Below, piece by piece: positions 26,173 through 34,958 of a DNA stretch of 64,000 nucleotides. This DNA is from Mycobacterium sp. ENV421 (lineage in GTDB: Bacteria > Actinomycetota > Actinomycetes > Mycobacteriales > Mycobacteriaceae): NCBI RefSeq assembly GCF_002887815.1, contig NZ_PDHO01000001.1:124001-188000 (forward strand), given 5' to 3'. Under the pieces are notes generated by a model, which was not told where the DNA came from, did no database searches, and was given only the letters and a program-made list of their open reading frames with translations. Numbering within the stretch: the first letter of the stretch is position 1; the number at the start of each line of letters is the position of its first letter. The position numbers and the translations under genes are program-made.

Positions 26173-27654
26173 ATGAGCACCAGCGATCAGGTTCGCGCCA
26201 TCCTGGGCGGCACCCGTCGTGCGTACCAGGGTGAACCGGCATACCGCGAGCGGCCCGACGTCTTCAACGAGCTGGACCGCATCGCCGGGCGGCTCAACCA
26301 GCCGATCCGCATCGCGCTGGCGGGCACGCTCAAAGCCGGCAAGTCGACGCTGGTCAACGCGCTGGTGGGGGAGAACATCGCCCCCACCGATGCGACCGAG
26401 GCCACCCGCATCGTCACGTGGTTTCGGCACGGCCCCATCCCGAAGGTCACCGCCAACCACGTCGGCGGACGGCGCTCCAATGTGCCGATCGCCCGCGATG
26501 GTGGGCTGACCTTCGACTTCGGCCGCCTGGATGCCAACGACATCGTCGACCTCGACGTCGAGTGGCCGGCCGCCGAACTGGTCGACGCGACGATCATCGA
26601 CACGCCGGGCACGTCATCGCTGTCGCGGGACGTCTCCGAACGCACGCTGCGGCTGTTGGTGCCCGAGGACGGTGTGCCGCGAGTCGACGCGGTGGTGTTC
26701 CTGCTGCGCACGCTCAACGCCGCCGACATCGCTCTGCTCAAGCAGATCGGGGAGCTGGTCGGCGGATCCTCGGGTGCACTCGGGGTGATCGGGGTGGCCT
26801 CCCGGGCCGACGAGATCGGCGCGGGCCGACTCGACGCGATGATGTCGGCCAAGGATGTCGCGCAGCGATTCACCGGTGAACTGGACCGGACCGGCATCTG
26901 TCAGGCGGTCGTTCCGGTCTCGGGACTGTTGGCGCTGACCGCCCGGACCCTGCGGCAGAGCGAGTTCGCCGCACTGGAGAAGCTCGCGGCGGTCGACGCC
27001 AACGAGCTGAACAAGGCGATGCTCTCCGTGGACCGCTTCGTCCGCGAGGACAGTGCCCTGCCGGTGGACGCTCAGACCCGCGCCCAGATTCTGGACCGGT
27101 TCGGCATGTTCGGCCTGCGGATCTCGATTGCGGTGTTGCGGGCGGGCGTGGCAACGGATTCCGTCACCCTGGCCGACGAACTGCTCGAACGCAGCGGGCT
27201 GGTCGCGCTGCGTGATGTGATCGACCAGCAGTTCGCGCAGCGCTCCGAACTGCTCAAGGCGCACACCGCTCTGGTCTCGTTGCGCCGGTTCGTCGAGATG
27301 CACCCGATCACCGCGACGCCGTACATCATCGCCGACATCGACCCGCTGCTGGCCGACACCCACGCCTTCGAGGAACTCCGGCTTCTCAGCCAACTTCGTT
27401 CTCGGTCAACGACTTTGACCGAAGACGAGATGGTCTCCCTGCGTCGGGTGATCGGCGGGTCCGGCACCGACGCGGCCAGCCGGCTGGGATTGACCGCCGA
27501 AACGCTCGGCGACGGGCCGCGCGCGGCCTTCGCGGCGGCGCAGCGCTGGCGCCGTCGCGCCGACCATCCACTGAACGACCCGTTCACCACCAGGGCCTGT
27601 CGTGCGGCGGTGCGCAGCGCCGAGGCGCTGGTCGCGATGTACGCCGGGGCTTAG
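26173..27654 (+). CDS. iniC: IniC, dynamin-like GTPase
   Basis: A 493-residue GTPase related to IniA. P-loop GTLKAGKS is at residues 51-58, the switch region is TDATEATRIVTWF, and DTPGTSSLSRD follows. The region around VIGVASRADEIG takes the place of the G4 motif. A helical stalk follows, shorter than in IniA and without an obvious hydrophobic tip, so membrane action probably depends on IniA. In M. tuberculosis iniC follows iniA directly; here an antisense gene of 435 bp lies between, so iniC may use its own promoter in the 57-bp gap. Its stop TAG overlaps the stop of the next antisense gene by four bases. Confidence 0.93.
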   Translation: MSTSDQVRAILGGTRRAYQGEPAYRERPDVFNELDRIAGRLNQPIRIALAGTLKAGKSTLVNALVGENIAPTDATEATRIVTWFRHGPIPKVTANHVGGRRSNVPIARDGGLTFDFGRLDANDIVDLDVEWPAAELVDATIIDTPGTSSLSRDVSERTLRLLVPEDGVPRVDAVVFLLRTLNAADIALLKQIGELVGGSSGALGVIGVASRADEIGAGRLDAMMSAKDVAQRFTGELDRTGICQAVVPVSGLLALTARTLRQSEFAALEKLAAVDANELNKAMLSVDRFVREDSALPVDAQTRAQILDRFGMFGLRISIAVLRAGVATDSVTLADELLERSGLVALRDVIDQQFAQRSELLKAHTALVSLRRFVEMHPITATPYIIADIDPLLADTHAFEELRLLSQLRSRSTTLTEDEMVSLRRVIGGSGTDAASRLGLTAETLGDGPRAAFAAAQRWRRRADHPLNDPFTTRACRAAVRSAEALVAMYAGA

Positions 27655-28238
27655 CCGCCTGGCCGCGGTAGCGGGAACGTCGGCAGGAGTCGCTCCCTGG
27701 TGGTGGTCACCGTCTCGGTCACCGTGCTCACCGAGGTCGACACCGACGTGCTCGTGCTCGTACTGGTGCTCGTACTGGTGCTGGTCGACGGCGGTTCGGT
27801 GGTCGTCGTGGTGGTCGGCGTGTCCGTCGTCGTCGCGGGGGTTTGCGTGGCGGTCGGGGATTCGGTCACCGTTTGGGTGACGCCGGGCTCCGGAGCGACC
27901 GACGCCGATGTCGCGGCCGTGGTCGACGTTGTCGGCGATGTCGTCGTCGTGGTCGCCGGGCTGGATCCGTCGCTACCGGTGAACTTCACGATCGCGTAGA
28001 CCAGCAGGGCCAGGATGGCCGCGGTCAGCACGCCCAGGCCGACGAGCGCCGCAGGCTTTCGGTACCAGGGGGTCGGCTCGGGCGGTGGTGGGTAGTCGCC
28101 ATACCCGGTCGGCGCTCCGTACCCAGATTGCTGGTAGTCGCTATATGCCTCGCCGCCGGTACCGCCGTAGTTTGCGTACTGCGTCGGGTCACTGTCGGAG
28201 TAGTTGTTCGGGTCGTCGGGGGATCCGTCGCGCGCCAC
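27651..28238 (-). CDS. PWYR-TM protein with Thr/Ser/Val-rich tail, convergent with iniC
   Basis: A 195-residue protein with a Tyr/Gly/Pro-rich cytosolic head (NNYSDSDPTQYANYGG, GYGDYPPPPEPT), PWYR at 57-60, a transmembrane helix at about 62-86, and a Thr-rich outer tail with alternating Ser/Thr (STSTSTSTSV). The start is GTG 28238. The stop overlaps the iniC stop tail to tail by four bases. The next gene (28257-28862) lies upstream on the same strand with 18 bp between, has the same plan and is probably cotranscribed. The low-complexity tail resembles sites for Thr O-glycosylation. Function unknown. Confidence 0.78.
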   Translation of the reverse strand: MARDGSPDDPNNYSDSDPTQYANYGGTGGEAYSDYQQSGYGAPTGYGDYPPPPEPTPWYRKPAALVGLGVLTAAILALLVYAIVKFTGSDGSSPATTTTTSPTTSTTAATSASVAPEPGVTQTVTESPTATQTPATTTDTPTTTTTTEPPSTSTSTSTSTSTSTSVSTSVSTVTETVTTTRERLLPTFPLPRPGG

Positions 28239-28256
28239 GGGTTCAGATTCTAACCG

Positions 28257-28862
28257 TCAGCCGCCGCCCGGTTGATTGGGGAAGGCCGGTCGGTGGGTGG
28301 GACGGACGCTGATCTGCGGCGGCCTGGTCTGCGGGGTGGTCACGTTGGGGCGACCGCCGTCGTTCTGCTGCGGATAACGCGGATACCAGGTGCCCTGCGG
28401 TGGTGCCGGTGGCGGGCTCTCCGGGGGCGGTGGCGGCGGTGGCGGCGGCTCGGACGGCTGAGAGCTGGTCAACGCTGTGGTGGTCGGCAGACTGGTGGAG
28501 GTCGACGGCGTGGTGGTGGACGGTTGCGAGTCATCGGAGTCCAGCACCACCAGGAGGACCGCTGCGATCAGGATCGCCACCCCGGCCACGCCGATCGCGG
28601 CGAACGCCAGCGTCGCCTGCTTCTTGCGGTACCACGGCCGTTCCGGGAACCAGAACGCGTCGGGAGCGAACGGGTCGAAGCCGTCGTCGGCGGTGACGAC
28701 CGGCAGCGCGGGATCGGTCGGCGGGTCGATGTCATCGTCCGCGGGCGTGTCGGCGACAGGTGCCGACCCCGGATACGGCTGCTCCGGATAGGGCCCGAAC
28801 GGGTCACCGAACGGGACGGGCGATGCCTCGTCGACATCCCCAGCGGGGTCGTGCTTCGCCAC
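28257..28862 (-). CDS. PWYR-TM protein with Pro-rich tail
   Basis: A 201-residue protein with an acidic, Pro-rich cytosolic head, FWFPERPWYRKK with PWYR at 76-79, and a transmembrane helix at about 85-107 (FAAIGVAGVAILIAAVLLVV). The tail is Thr/Ser-rich and then a run of prolines, ending in basic Arg/Pro. The start is GTG 28862. It is the third small protein of this plan in the ini region and heads a two-gene unit with 27651-28238. No enzymatic motif is visible, and no equivalent is known to me at this position in M. tuberculosis. Confidence 0.76.
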   Translation of the reverse strand: MAKHDPAGDVDEASPVPFGDPFGPYPEQPYPGSAPVADTPADDDIDPPTDPALPVVTADDGFDPFAPDAFWFPERPWYRKKQATLAFAAIGVAGVAILIAAVLLVVLDSDDSQPSTTTPSTSTSLPTTTALTSSQPSEPPPPPPPPPESPPPAPPQGTWYPRYPQQNDGGRPNVTTPQTRPPQISVRPTHRPAFPNQPGGG

Positions 28863-28910
28863 GGCTATTCATGCTAAACGGCCCGCCAGGGCCGATGCAG
28901 CGTTCGGCAA

Positions 28911-29843
28911 TCAGGCGAGTTGCCGGACCACCTCGGTGGCGAACAGTTCGACGTGGTCGATATCGGACATATCCAGCAGTTGGAGGTACACCCGCTGCAC
29001 TCCCGCCTCGATGAACGGCCCCAACCGGTCGACGATTTCGGTGGGCGTACCGACCAGCGGCGTGTTGGTTCGCAGTTCGTCGACTTCCCGGGAAATCGCC
29101 TGCGCACGCCGGCTGATCTCGGCGTCGTCGCGACCGGCGCACACCACGAACGCGGCGGAATACACGATGTCCTCGGGTGCGCGGCCGGCGTCGCTGAGCG
29201 CGGCGCGCACCCGGGCGTACTGGGGTTCGACGAAGTCCAGGGCGGGGAACGCGAGGTTGTACTCGGCGCCGTACCGGGCGACCAGGGCCGGCGTCCGTTT
29301 GGGGCCGTTGCCGCCGATGATGATCGGCGGATGGGGAGCTTGTACGGGCTTGGGCAGCGCGGGCGAGTCTTTGACGGTGTAGTGGGTGCCGTCGTAGTCG
29401 AAGGTCTGGCCCGCCGGCGTGGTCCACAGGCCGGTGATGATGTCGAGTTGTTCGCGCAGCCGCTCGAACCGTTCACCCAGCGGCGGGAACGGGATCGCGT
29501 AGGCGAGGTGCTCCGCGTCGAACCAGCCTGCGCCGATACCGAGATCGACCCGGCCTGAGCTCATCGCGTCGACCTGTGCCACCGAGATGGCGAGCGGTCC
29601 CGGATGGCGGAAGGTGGCGGAGGTGACCAGCGTGCCGAGCCTGATCGTGCTGGTCTCCCTGGCGATGCCGGCCAGCGTCACCCAGGAGTCGGTGGGTCCG
29701 GGCAGGCCGTCGCCGCTCATCGCCAGATAGTGGTCGGAACGGAAAAACGCTGAGTAGCCGAGAGATTCGGCGGCCTGAGCCACCGCGAGCTGATCGGTGT
29801 AGGCGGCACCTTGCTGGGGTTCGACGAAGACGCGGAAGTCCAT
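28911..29843 (-). CDS. F420-dependent luciferase-like oxidoreductase
   Basis: A 310-residue TIM-barrel protein of the luciferase-like monooxygenase superfamily, actinobacterial F420-dependent group: MDFRVFVEPQQGAAYTDQL, FFRSDHYLAM, RLGTLVTSATFRHPGPLA, VDLGIGAGWFDAEHLAYAIPFPP, and PIIIGGNGPKRTPALVARY. The conserved LGIGAGW and the His of RSDHY are in place. It probably uses reduced F420 or FMN to reduce or oxidise an unknown substrate. The ATG at 29843 gives the family start. It lies 10 bp after the lpqJ-like gene, so the two are likely one operon. Confidence 0.88.
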   Translation of the reverse strand: MDFRVFVEPQQGAAYTDQLAVAQAAESLGYSAFFRSDHYLAMSGDGLPGPTDSWVTLAGIARETSTIRLGTLVTSATFRHPGPLAISVAQVDAMSSGRVDLGIGAGWFDAEHLAYAIPFPPLGERFERLREQLDIITGLWTTPAGQTFDYDGTHYTVKDSPALPKPVQAPHPPIIIGGNGPKRTPALVARYGAEYNLAFPALDFVEPQYARVRAALSDAGRAPEDIVYSAAFVVCAGRDDAEISRRAQAISREVDELRTNTPLVGTPTEIVDRLGPFIEAGVQRVYLQLLDMSDIDHVELFATEVVRQLA

Positions 29844-29853
29844 ATCGCCCAGC

Positions 29854-30411
29854 TTAGAAAACCTGGGCCCCTTGTGTGCCGACGACCATTCCATGCCCGG
29901 TGCTGTCGTTGGTGAAGCGGGTCCCGTCGCTGCGGGCGTCGATGGTCCAGCCGACCGCGTGATAGGTCGCGTAGTCGAGCGTCGTGGTGGGGATGTCGCC
30001 GAGGTTGCCGAGGATCCAGCGCAAGTTGCCTTCGGCGGTCACCTCGACACCGTTGGCGGGGGTGCCGTTGATGGCGGGCGCGTTCGTGAAATTTGATTCG
30101 CAGCCGACCGACTCCGAGTTGAGCTGGCAGCGGGTCTGGCCGGACTTGGTTTCGATGTAGACGTAGCCGGTGTCGCTGGGCGGCAGGGTTTGGCCGCCCG
30201 GGTTGGGCACCGAGGGCGACGGGGTCGGCGACGGCGTCGGCAGCGGCGTGGACACGGTCGGCCTGCTGGTGGGAAAGCTCGGCTCCCCGCCCGGTCCGCA
30301 GCCCGGGCATCGGGCCGCACCGTCGGTGGTGGAGCTGCACCCGGCCGCGGCGCCGGCCGCCATCAGCCACACCACCGCCACACCGGCCTTCACGCCGTTG
30401 GATATCCGCAC
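29854..30411 (-). CDS. lpqJ: Lipoprotein (LpqJ-like)
   Basis: A 185-residue lipoprotein. A short basic start is followed by a hydrophobic helix and the lipobox AAGC (in VVWLMAAGAAAGCSS), so the mature protein is anchored by Cys in the cell envelope. A Pro/Thr/Ser linker leads to a small beta-rich domain with two cysteines (TRCQLNSESVGCES), probably disulfide-bonded. The GTG at 30411 has AGGAG six bases upstream, which decides the start. M. tuberculosis LpqJ (Rv0344c) lies next to iniC; the position here supports the name. The function is unknown. Confidence 0.78.
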   Translation of the reverse strand: MRISNGVKAGVAVVWLMAAGAAAGCSSTTDGAARCPGCGPGGEPSFPTSRPTVSTPLPTPSPTPSPSVPNPGGQTLPPSDTGYVYIETKSGQTRCQLNSESVGCESNFTNAPAINGTPANGVEVTAEGNLRWILGNLGDIPTTTLDYATYHAVGWTIDARSDGTRFTNDSTGHGMVVGTQGAQVF

Positions 30412-30562
30412 GCCGAACTCCTGCCGTCGAATGTCAGGGTACGCATGCAGTGACGGAAGTGACTCCAGTGACTCGCGGGGCCGAGTGTGATGACCCTGGC
30501 GATCTCGGAACCCGTGACCTGTGATCGGGCTAGATTCGACGCAGCGATGAAAGGGTTCGTCC

Positions 30563-32296
30563 ATGACCGACACCGGCCGCCTGTTGTTCAACCCGAACAC
30601 CTACGACCCGAAACAGTTCGATCCCGAGACGCGGCGTCAGCTCACGGCGTTGATCGGGTGGTTCGAGGAGCGCGGCAAGGCGCGCCTGCTCCAAGACGAC
30701 CACGACGCGGTATGGGTGTCGGACTTCCTGGACTTCGTCGGGCAGGAGCGGATCTTCGCGACGTTCCTGACCCCGTCGGAATTCGGACTCGGGGATGACA
30801 ACAAGCGTTGGGACACCTCCCGCAACGCCGCGCTCAGCGAGATCCTCGGTTTCTACGGCCTGGCGTACTGGTACGCCGAGCAGGTCACCATCCTCGGATT
30901 GGGCCCAATCTGGCAGAGCGACAACATCAAAGCGAAGGAACGGGCCGCCGCACAGCTCGACGCCGGTGGGGTGATGGCGTTCGCGTTGTCCGAACGTGAG
31001 CACGGCGCCGACATCTACGACACCGACATGATCCTCACGCCGGCCGACGACGACGGCCTGGCCTTCCGTGCCAGCGGCGAGAAGTACTACATCGGCAACG
31101 GCAACGTGGCCGGGATGGTGTCGGTGTTCTCCCGCCGGGCTGACGTCGAAGGTCCGGACGGCTACGTGTGGTTCGTCGCAGACAGCGCGCACCCGGCCTA
31201 CGAGCTGATCGGCAACGTCGTGCGCGGGCAGATGTACGTCAGCACGTTCGCGCTGCACGACTATCCGGTGCGTGAGGAAGACATCCTGTGCGTTGGGCCC
31301 GAAGCGTTTTCGGTGGCGCTCAACACCGTCAACGTCGGAAAATTCAATCTGTGCACCGCGTCGATCGGAATGTGTGAGCACGCGTTCTACGAGGCGATCA
31401 CCCACGCCAACAACCGGATCCTGTACGGCAACCCGGTCACCGACTTCCCGCACGTGCAGGCCGGGCTGGTCGAGGCATATGCCCGGCTGGCCGCGATGAA
31501 GCTGTTCAGCGATCGCGCAATCGACTACTTCCGCAGTGCCAGTCTCGAGGACCGTCGCTATCTGCTGTTCAACCCTGCCACGAAGGCGAAGGTGACCTCC
31601 GAGGGCGAGAAGGTGGTGGTCCAGCTGTGGGACATCATGGCCGCCAAGGGTTTCGAGCGTGACACCTACTTCACCCAGGTCACTCGCCTCATCGGTGCGC
31701 TGCCGCGACTGGAGGGCACGGTGCACGTCAACGTCGCCCAGATCCTCAAATTCATGCCCAACTATCTACTCAACCCGGCGGACTATCCCGAGATCGGCAC
31801 CCGCGACGATCCTGCCGACGACACCTTCTTCTGGTCGCAGGGCCCGGCGCGCGGCGCATCCAAGGTGCAGTTCGCGGACTGGGTGCCGGTATTCGAAAAT
31901 GCCTCCGCGATACCCAACGTCGCCCGCTTCCTCGAGCAGGCGCGGGCGCTGCAGCAGCTGCTGCTCACTGCCGCCCCCGACGCCGAGCAACAGAAGGACC
32001 TCGACTTCATGCTCGTCATCGGTCACCTGTTCACCCTGGTGGTGTACGGGCAGCTGATCCTGGAGCAGGCACAGTTGCGGGGAATCGACCCGGATCTGGT
32101 GGACCAGATCTTCGACGTGCAGGTGCGGGACTTCTCGGCCTACGCCGTTGCGCTGCACGGTAAAGCGAATTCGACTTCGGCGCAACAGGAATGGGCGCTG
32201 GGTGCGGTGCGTAAGCCGGTCACCGACACTGATCGCTTCGACCGGGTATGGGGGCAGGTCAAAGCGTACGACGGCGCGTATGCGATGCGGCCATAG
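30563..32296 (+). CDS. Acyl-CoA dehydrogenase family protein, divergent type
   Basis: A 577-residue flavoprotein of the acyl-CoA dehydrogenase fold. An N-terminal helical region is followed by FALSEREHGADIYDTDMIL (the flavin loop, varying the usual LTEPxAGSD), a beta domain with GEKYYIGNGNVAGMVSVFSR, and a helical C-terminal domain. It is longer than standard dehydrogenases (about 390 residues), with a 100-residue start and an extra tail. No glutamate base can be assigned with confidence, so the substrate is uncertain. The ATG at 30563 follows GAAAGG. It is divergent from lpqJ. Confidence 0.85.
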   Translation: MTDTGRLLFNPNTYDPKQFDPETRRQLTALIGWFEERGKARLLQDDHDAVWVSDFLDFVGQERIFATFLTPSEFGLGDDNKRWDTSRNAALSEILGFYGLAYWYAEQVTILGLGPIWQSDNIKAKERAAAQLDAGGVMAFALSEREHGADIYDTDMILTPADDDGLAFRASGEKYYIGNGNVAGMVSVFSRRADVEGPDGYVWFVADSAHPAYELIGNVVRGQMYVSTFALHDYPVREEDILCVGPEAFSVALNTVNVGKFNLCTASIGMCEHAFYEAITHANNRILYGNPVTDFPHVQAGLVEAYARLAAMKLFSDRAIDYFRSASLEDRRYLLFNPATKAKVTSEGEKVVVQLWDIMAAKGFERDTYFTQVTRLIGALPRLEGTVHVNVAQILKFMPNYLLNPADYPEIGTRDDPADDTFFWSQGPARGASKVQFADWVPVFENASAIPNVARFLEQARALQQLLLTAAPDAEQQKDLDFMLVIGHLFTLVVYGQLILEQAQLRGIDPDLVDQIFDVQVRDFSAYAVALHGKANSTSAQQEWALGAVRKPVTDTDRFDRVWGQVKAYDGAYAMRP

Positions 32297-32311
32297 CGAT
32301 CTGCACGCGCT

Positions 32312-33166
32312 TCACGAGAAGCGCTTGAACCCTTTGAATTTCCGCAGATACGGTACCAGTCGTCGCGCCGGAACCGGGCCCGGCCAGTCGTCGGACCGGA
32401 AATAGGCGTCGGATCCGCCGTCGACGAAAAGAACACTGCCGCAGAGAAAATCCGCGGAGTCGGACAGCATGAACACCACCCAGTCGGCGAGGTGCCCGGC
32501 ATCGCCGAAACCGCCGATCGGTACCGGGAACGAACGGATGGCCTTGGCCTCGGCCGGAGTGGACAGCTGCTTCTCCAGCAGCGGTGTCAGGATGGCGCCG
32601 GGAGCAAGGGCATTCAGCCGGATCCCCGCGCCGGCCCAGTCGCGGGTCACCGCGTGACGGCGAACCCAACGGCTCACCGCCACCTTCGAGGCGCCGTAGG
32701 CCATCGACGACGCGGCGCGGCCGAAGATGCGCAGTGCCCGAGCGGCCTTGTCGCCGTCGCCGGCCAGCAGCGCGCGGATCGCGCGGCCCGGGATCGCCGG
32801 CATGGTGGTGGTCGAATTGCTGGAGAAAGCCACGACTTTGGCGCGTTCACCGGCGGCCAGCGCCGGCCGCCACACCTGCAGAAGCTCCACCACGCCGAAG
32901 TAGTTGATCTCGAGGATCCGGCGCGGCTGGTCACGGCCCGGGGTCGGTCCGACCCCGGCCGCCAGCACCGCACCGTCCAGGCGTCCACCGCAGGCGGCCA
33001 GGACGGCGTCGGCGGCCGCGCGGCGACCGGCCGGAGTGGACAGATCGGCCACCACGTCGGCGGGCTGGGCGTCCACCCCGATCACGGTGTGCCCATTGGC
33101 CCGCAGTCGCTCAGCGACCGCCCGACCCATGCCCGAAGCGGAGCCGGTGACGACATAGGTACCCAT
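32312..33166 (-). CDS. Short-chain dehydrogenase/reductase
   Basis: A 284-residue NAD(P)-dependent oxidoreductase. The Rossmann glycine motif is TGSASGMGRAVAERL. NYFGVVELLQ, the catalytic Ser in AFSSNST, and Tyr-x-x-x-Lys as YGASK (in SMAYGASKVAVSRWVRR) are present, as are NALAPGAILTPL and FVDGGSDA near the end. The layout is like 3-alpha-hydroxysteroid dehydrogenase-type SDRs; the actual substrate is unknown. The ATG at 33166 is the family start. It converges with the acyl-CoA dehydrogenase gene with 15 bp between the stops. Confidence 0.9.
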   Translation of the reverse strand: MGTYVVTGSASGMGRAVAERLRANGHTVIGVDAQPADVVADLSTPAGRRAAADAVLAACGGRLDGAVLAAGVGPTPGRDQPRRILEINYFGVVELLQVWRPALAAGERAKVVAFSSNSTTTMPAIPGRAIRALLAGDGDKAARALRIFGRAASSMAYGASKVAVSRWVRRHAVTRDWAGAGIRLNALAPGAILTPLLEKQLSTPAEAKAIRSFPVPIGGFGDAGHLADWVVFMLSDSADFLCGSVLFVDGGSDAYFRSDDWPGPVPARRLVPYLRKFKGFKRFS

Positions 33167-33198
33167 CCGAGTGAGTATGGCCCACCGGACCCGCGTGG

Positions 33199-34854
33199 TC
33201 AGGCCACCAGCACCGACGGCTCGTTTTGTGTCGCGACTGTCGGCGGATCCTGCGGATAGCCCTTCGCGAAGATGTCCACCCCCGTCATCCAGGCCACCAG
33301 TTCGGCGAGCGCGCTGGTGGCCTGCACCGACAGATTCCCGAGAACCTGAACCACCACCTTGGACACCTCGGCGAGTTGGCTGATCAGGAAGACGTTCTGG
33401 TCGGCGATCCCCTGCAGCGTCGCAGTCAGGCTGGTGATGCCGCCGTCCAGGAAGTACGGGATGCTCGCGAAGATCGTTCGCACGCTCAGCGCGACGTTGG
33501 TTTGGATGTCCGGCCAGCCGTTGCGCGCGATCGCGTCTGTGAGCGCCTGTTGGAGATCGTTGGGGGTGACCGAGCTGGAACCCAGCGTCGTCAACGACAC
33601 CCCGTTGGATCCCGGCGGCGCCGGAGCGCCGAACAGGTCCAGGACGGTGGGGGTTACGTCGACGATCGAGTACGCCAGGTTCATCTGACCGGGATCGAAG
33701 CCGGCACCGTTGGCGATCACCCACGTCGAGGTCTCGTCGGGGGACTGGAACCCGTGACCGAAGCCCAGTTGCGGCTGATGGCCGTGATCGGTGACGACGA
33801 TGACGGTCCAGTTCTCGCCGGAGTTGTTGACCGCGTCCATGATCGCGCCGAGATTCTCATCGGTGCGATGGATGGCATCAGCGTATTGCGGTGAGCCGCC
33901 GCCAAATTGATGCCCGGCCTCGTCGACCTGCACCAGGTAGGAGAACAGGAAGTTGGGCGGCTCGCCGCTCTGAATCGCCGCGACGGTCTGAGCGGTCACC
34001 TCGGCGTCGGTCAGTGACCAGTTGGAGTCACCCGGCACCTGCGGGACCAAGACGGGCGTGTCGACAGGGTAGAGGCCGGCCTTGGCGATGTCGGTGATCA
34101 CGTCCCAGTCCGCGATCGCCATGGTGTCGATGTCGGAGTTGTAGGCCTCGAGCTGATTGAACACGGTCGGCCACTTCATATACGTGTCGGCGGTGAAGAT
34201 GTTGTTGATGACGCCGGTCTGGTTGTCCCACGCCCCGGTCAGGATCGCCGTCCACGACGGGTTCGAGATCGTGGTGTGGCCGACGATCGACGCGATGCCG
34301 GTGGTGCTGGCGTTCATCAGGCTGACGAAGTTCACGTTCACGTCGGGCTGGGCCAGGATCCGCCGCATGTTCGTGCCGTCGACGCCGATCACCAGGACGT
34401 GAACGTCGGTCGGGTCGGCCACGTTGTTGGTGACGACGACGGCCGAGGCGCTGACGTTGCGGTCCCGGTAAGAGTAAGCGGTGCTCTTGGCGCCGGCCGG
34501 CGCAGCCGGCAACGGTGGCAGGGGCAGCGCAGGAACCTTCGGAAATGACAGCGCCTCAGCAACTTTCGATGGGACGATGCTCGCGGTGGTCCGCTTCGAG
34601 GCGGGTGCGGCCACCGATGCCGCCGGTGCCTGCGTCCGCCGCGGACCGGTGAGCGCGCTGCCGGGCTTCGCCGCCGGCTTGCGTGACCGGGCGGTCGACG
34701 CCGACGACGTCGACGCAGAGGTCCCGCGCGATGCGCTCTGTGAATCGGGTGATCCGGTGTCCGCGGAGGCCACCGCGGTCGCGACCGCCGAGCCAGCCCC
34801 GGCGACCACGCCGGCGACCGCAACTCCCAGACACACCTGCTTGATCGTCGTCAT
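33199..34854 (-). CDS. Secreted alkaline-phosphatase-superfamily phosphodiesterase
   Basis: A 551-residue exported protein: signal peptide (KQVCLGVAVAGVVAGAGSAVATAVASA), a Ser/Ala/Lys-rich linker to about residue 100, then a nucleotide pyrophosphatase/phosphodiesterase-type fold. The first metal site is LVIGVDGTN, the likely Thr nucleophile is in SNPSWTAILTG, and later metal ligands are in QVDEAGHQFGGG and VVVTDHGHQP with GHGFQSP. The substrate is presumably an external phosphodiester or phosphate ester. The ATG at 34854 is chosen over one 18 codons upstream because it starts the signal peptide. The gene is divergent from the luciferase-like gene at 34959. Confidence 0.85.
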   Translation of the reverse strand: MTTIKQVCLGVAVAGVVAGAGSAVATAVASADTGSPDSQSASRGTSASTSSASTARSRKPAAKPGSALTGPRRTQAPAASVAAPASKRTTASIVPSKVAEALSFPKVPALPLPPLPAAPAGAKSTAYSYRDRNVSASAVVVTNNVADPTDVHVLVIGVDGTNMRRILAQPDVNVNFVSLMNASTTGIASIVGHTTISNPSWTAILTGAWDNQTGVINNIFTADTYMKWPTVFNQLEAYNSDIDTMAIADWDVITDIAKAGLYPVDTPVLVPQVPGDSNWSLTDAEVTAQTVAAIQSGEPPNFLFSYLVQVDEAGHQFGGGSPQYADAIHRTDENLGAIMDAVNNSGENWTVIVVTDHGHQPQLGFGHGFQSPDETSTWVIANGAGFDPGQMNLAYSIVDVTPTVLDLFGAPAPPGSNGVSLTTLGSSSVTPNDLQQALTDAIARNGWPDIQTNVALSVRTIFASIPYFLDGGITSLTATLQGIADQNVFLISQLAEVSKVVVQVLGNLSVQATSALAELVAWMTGVDIFAKGYPQDPPTVATQNEPSVLVA

Positions 34855-34958
34855 GCTTCCCCGATCTCTCACCCACAGTTATTGCACAGCCGTCGCACAG
34901 ACTAGATCTGCGACGCAACCGCGCATGGCGTTTCGGCGACGCCGTTACGATCTGTCCG

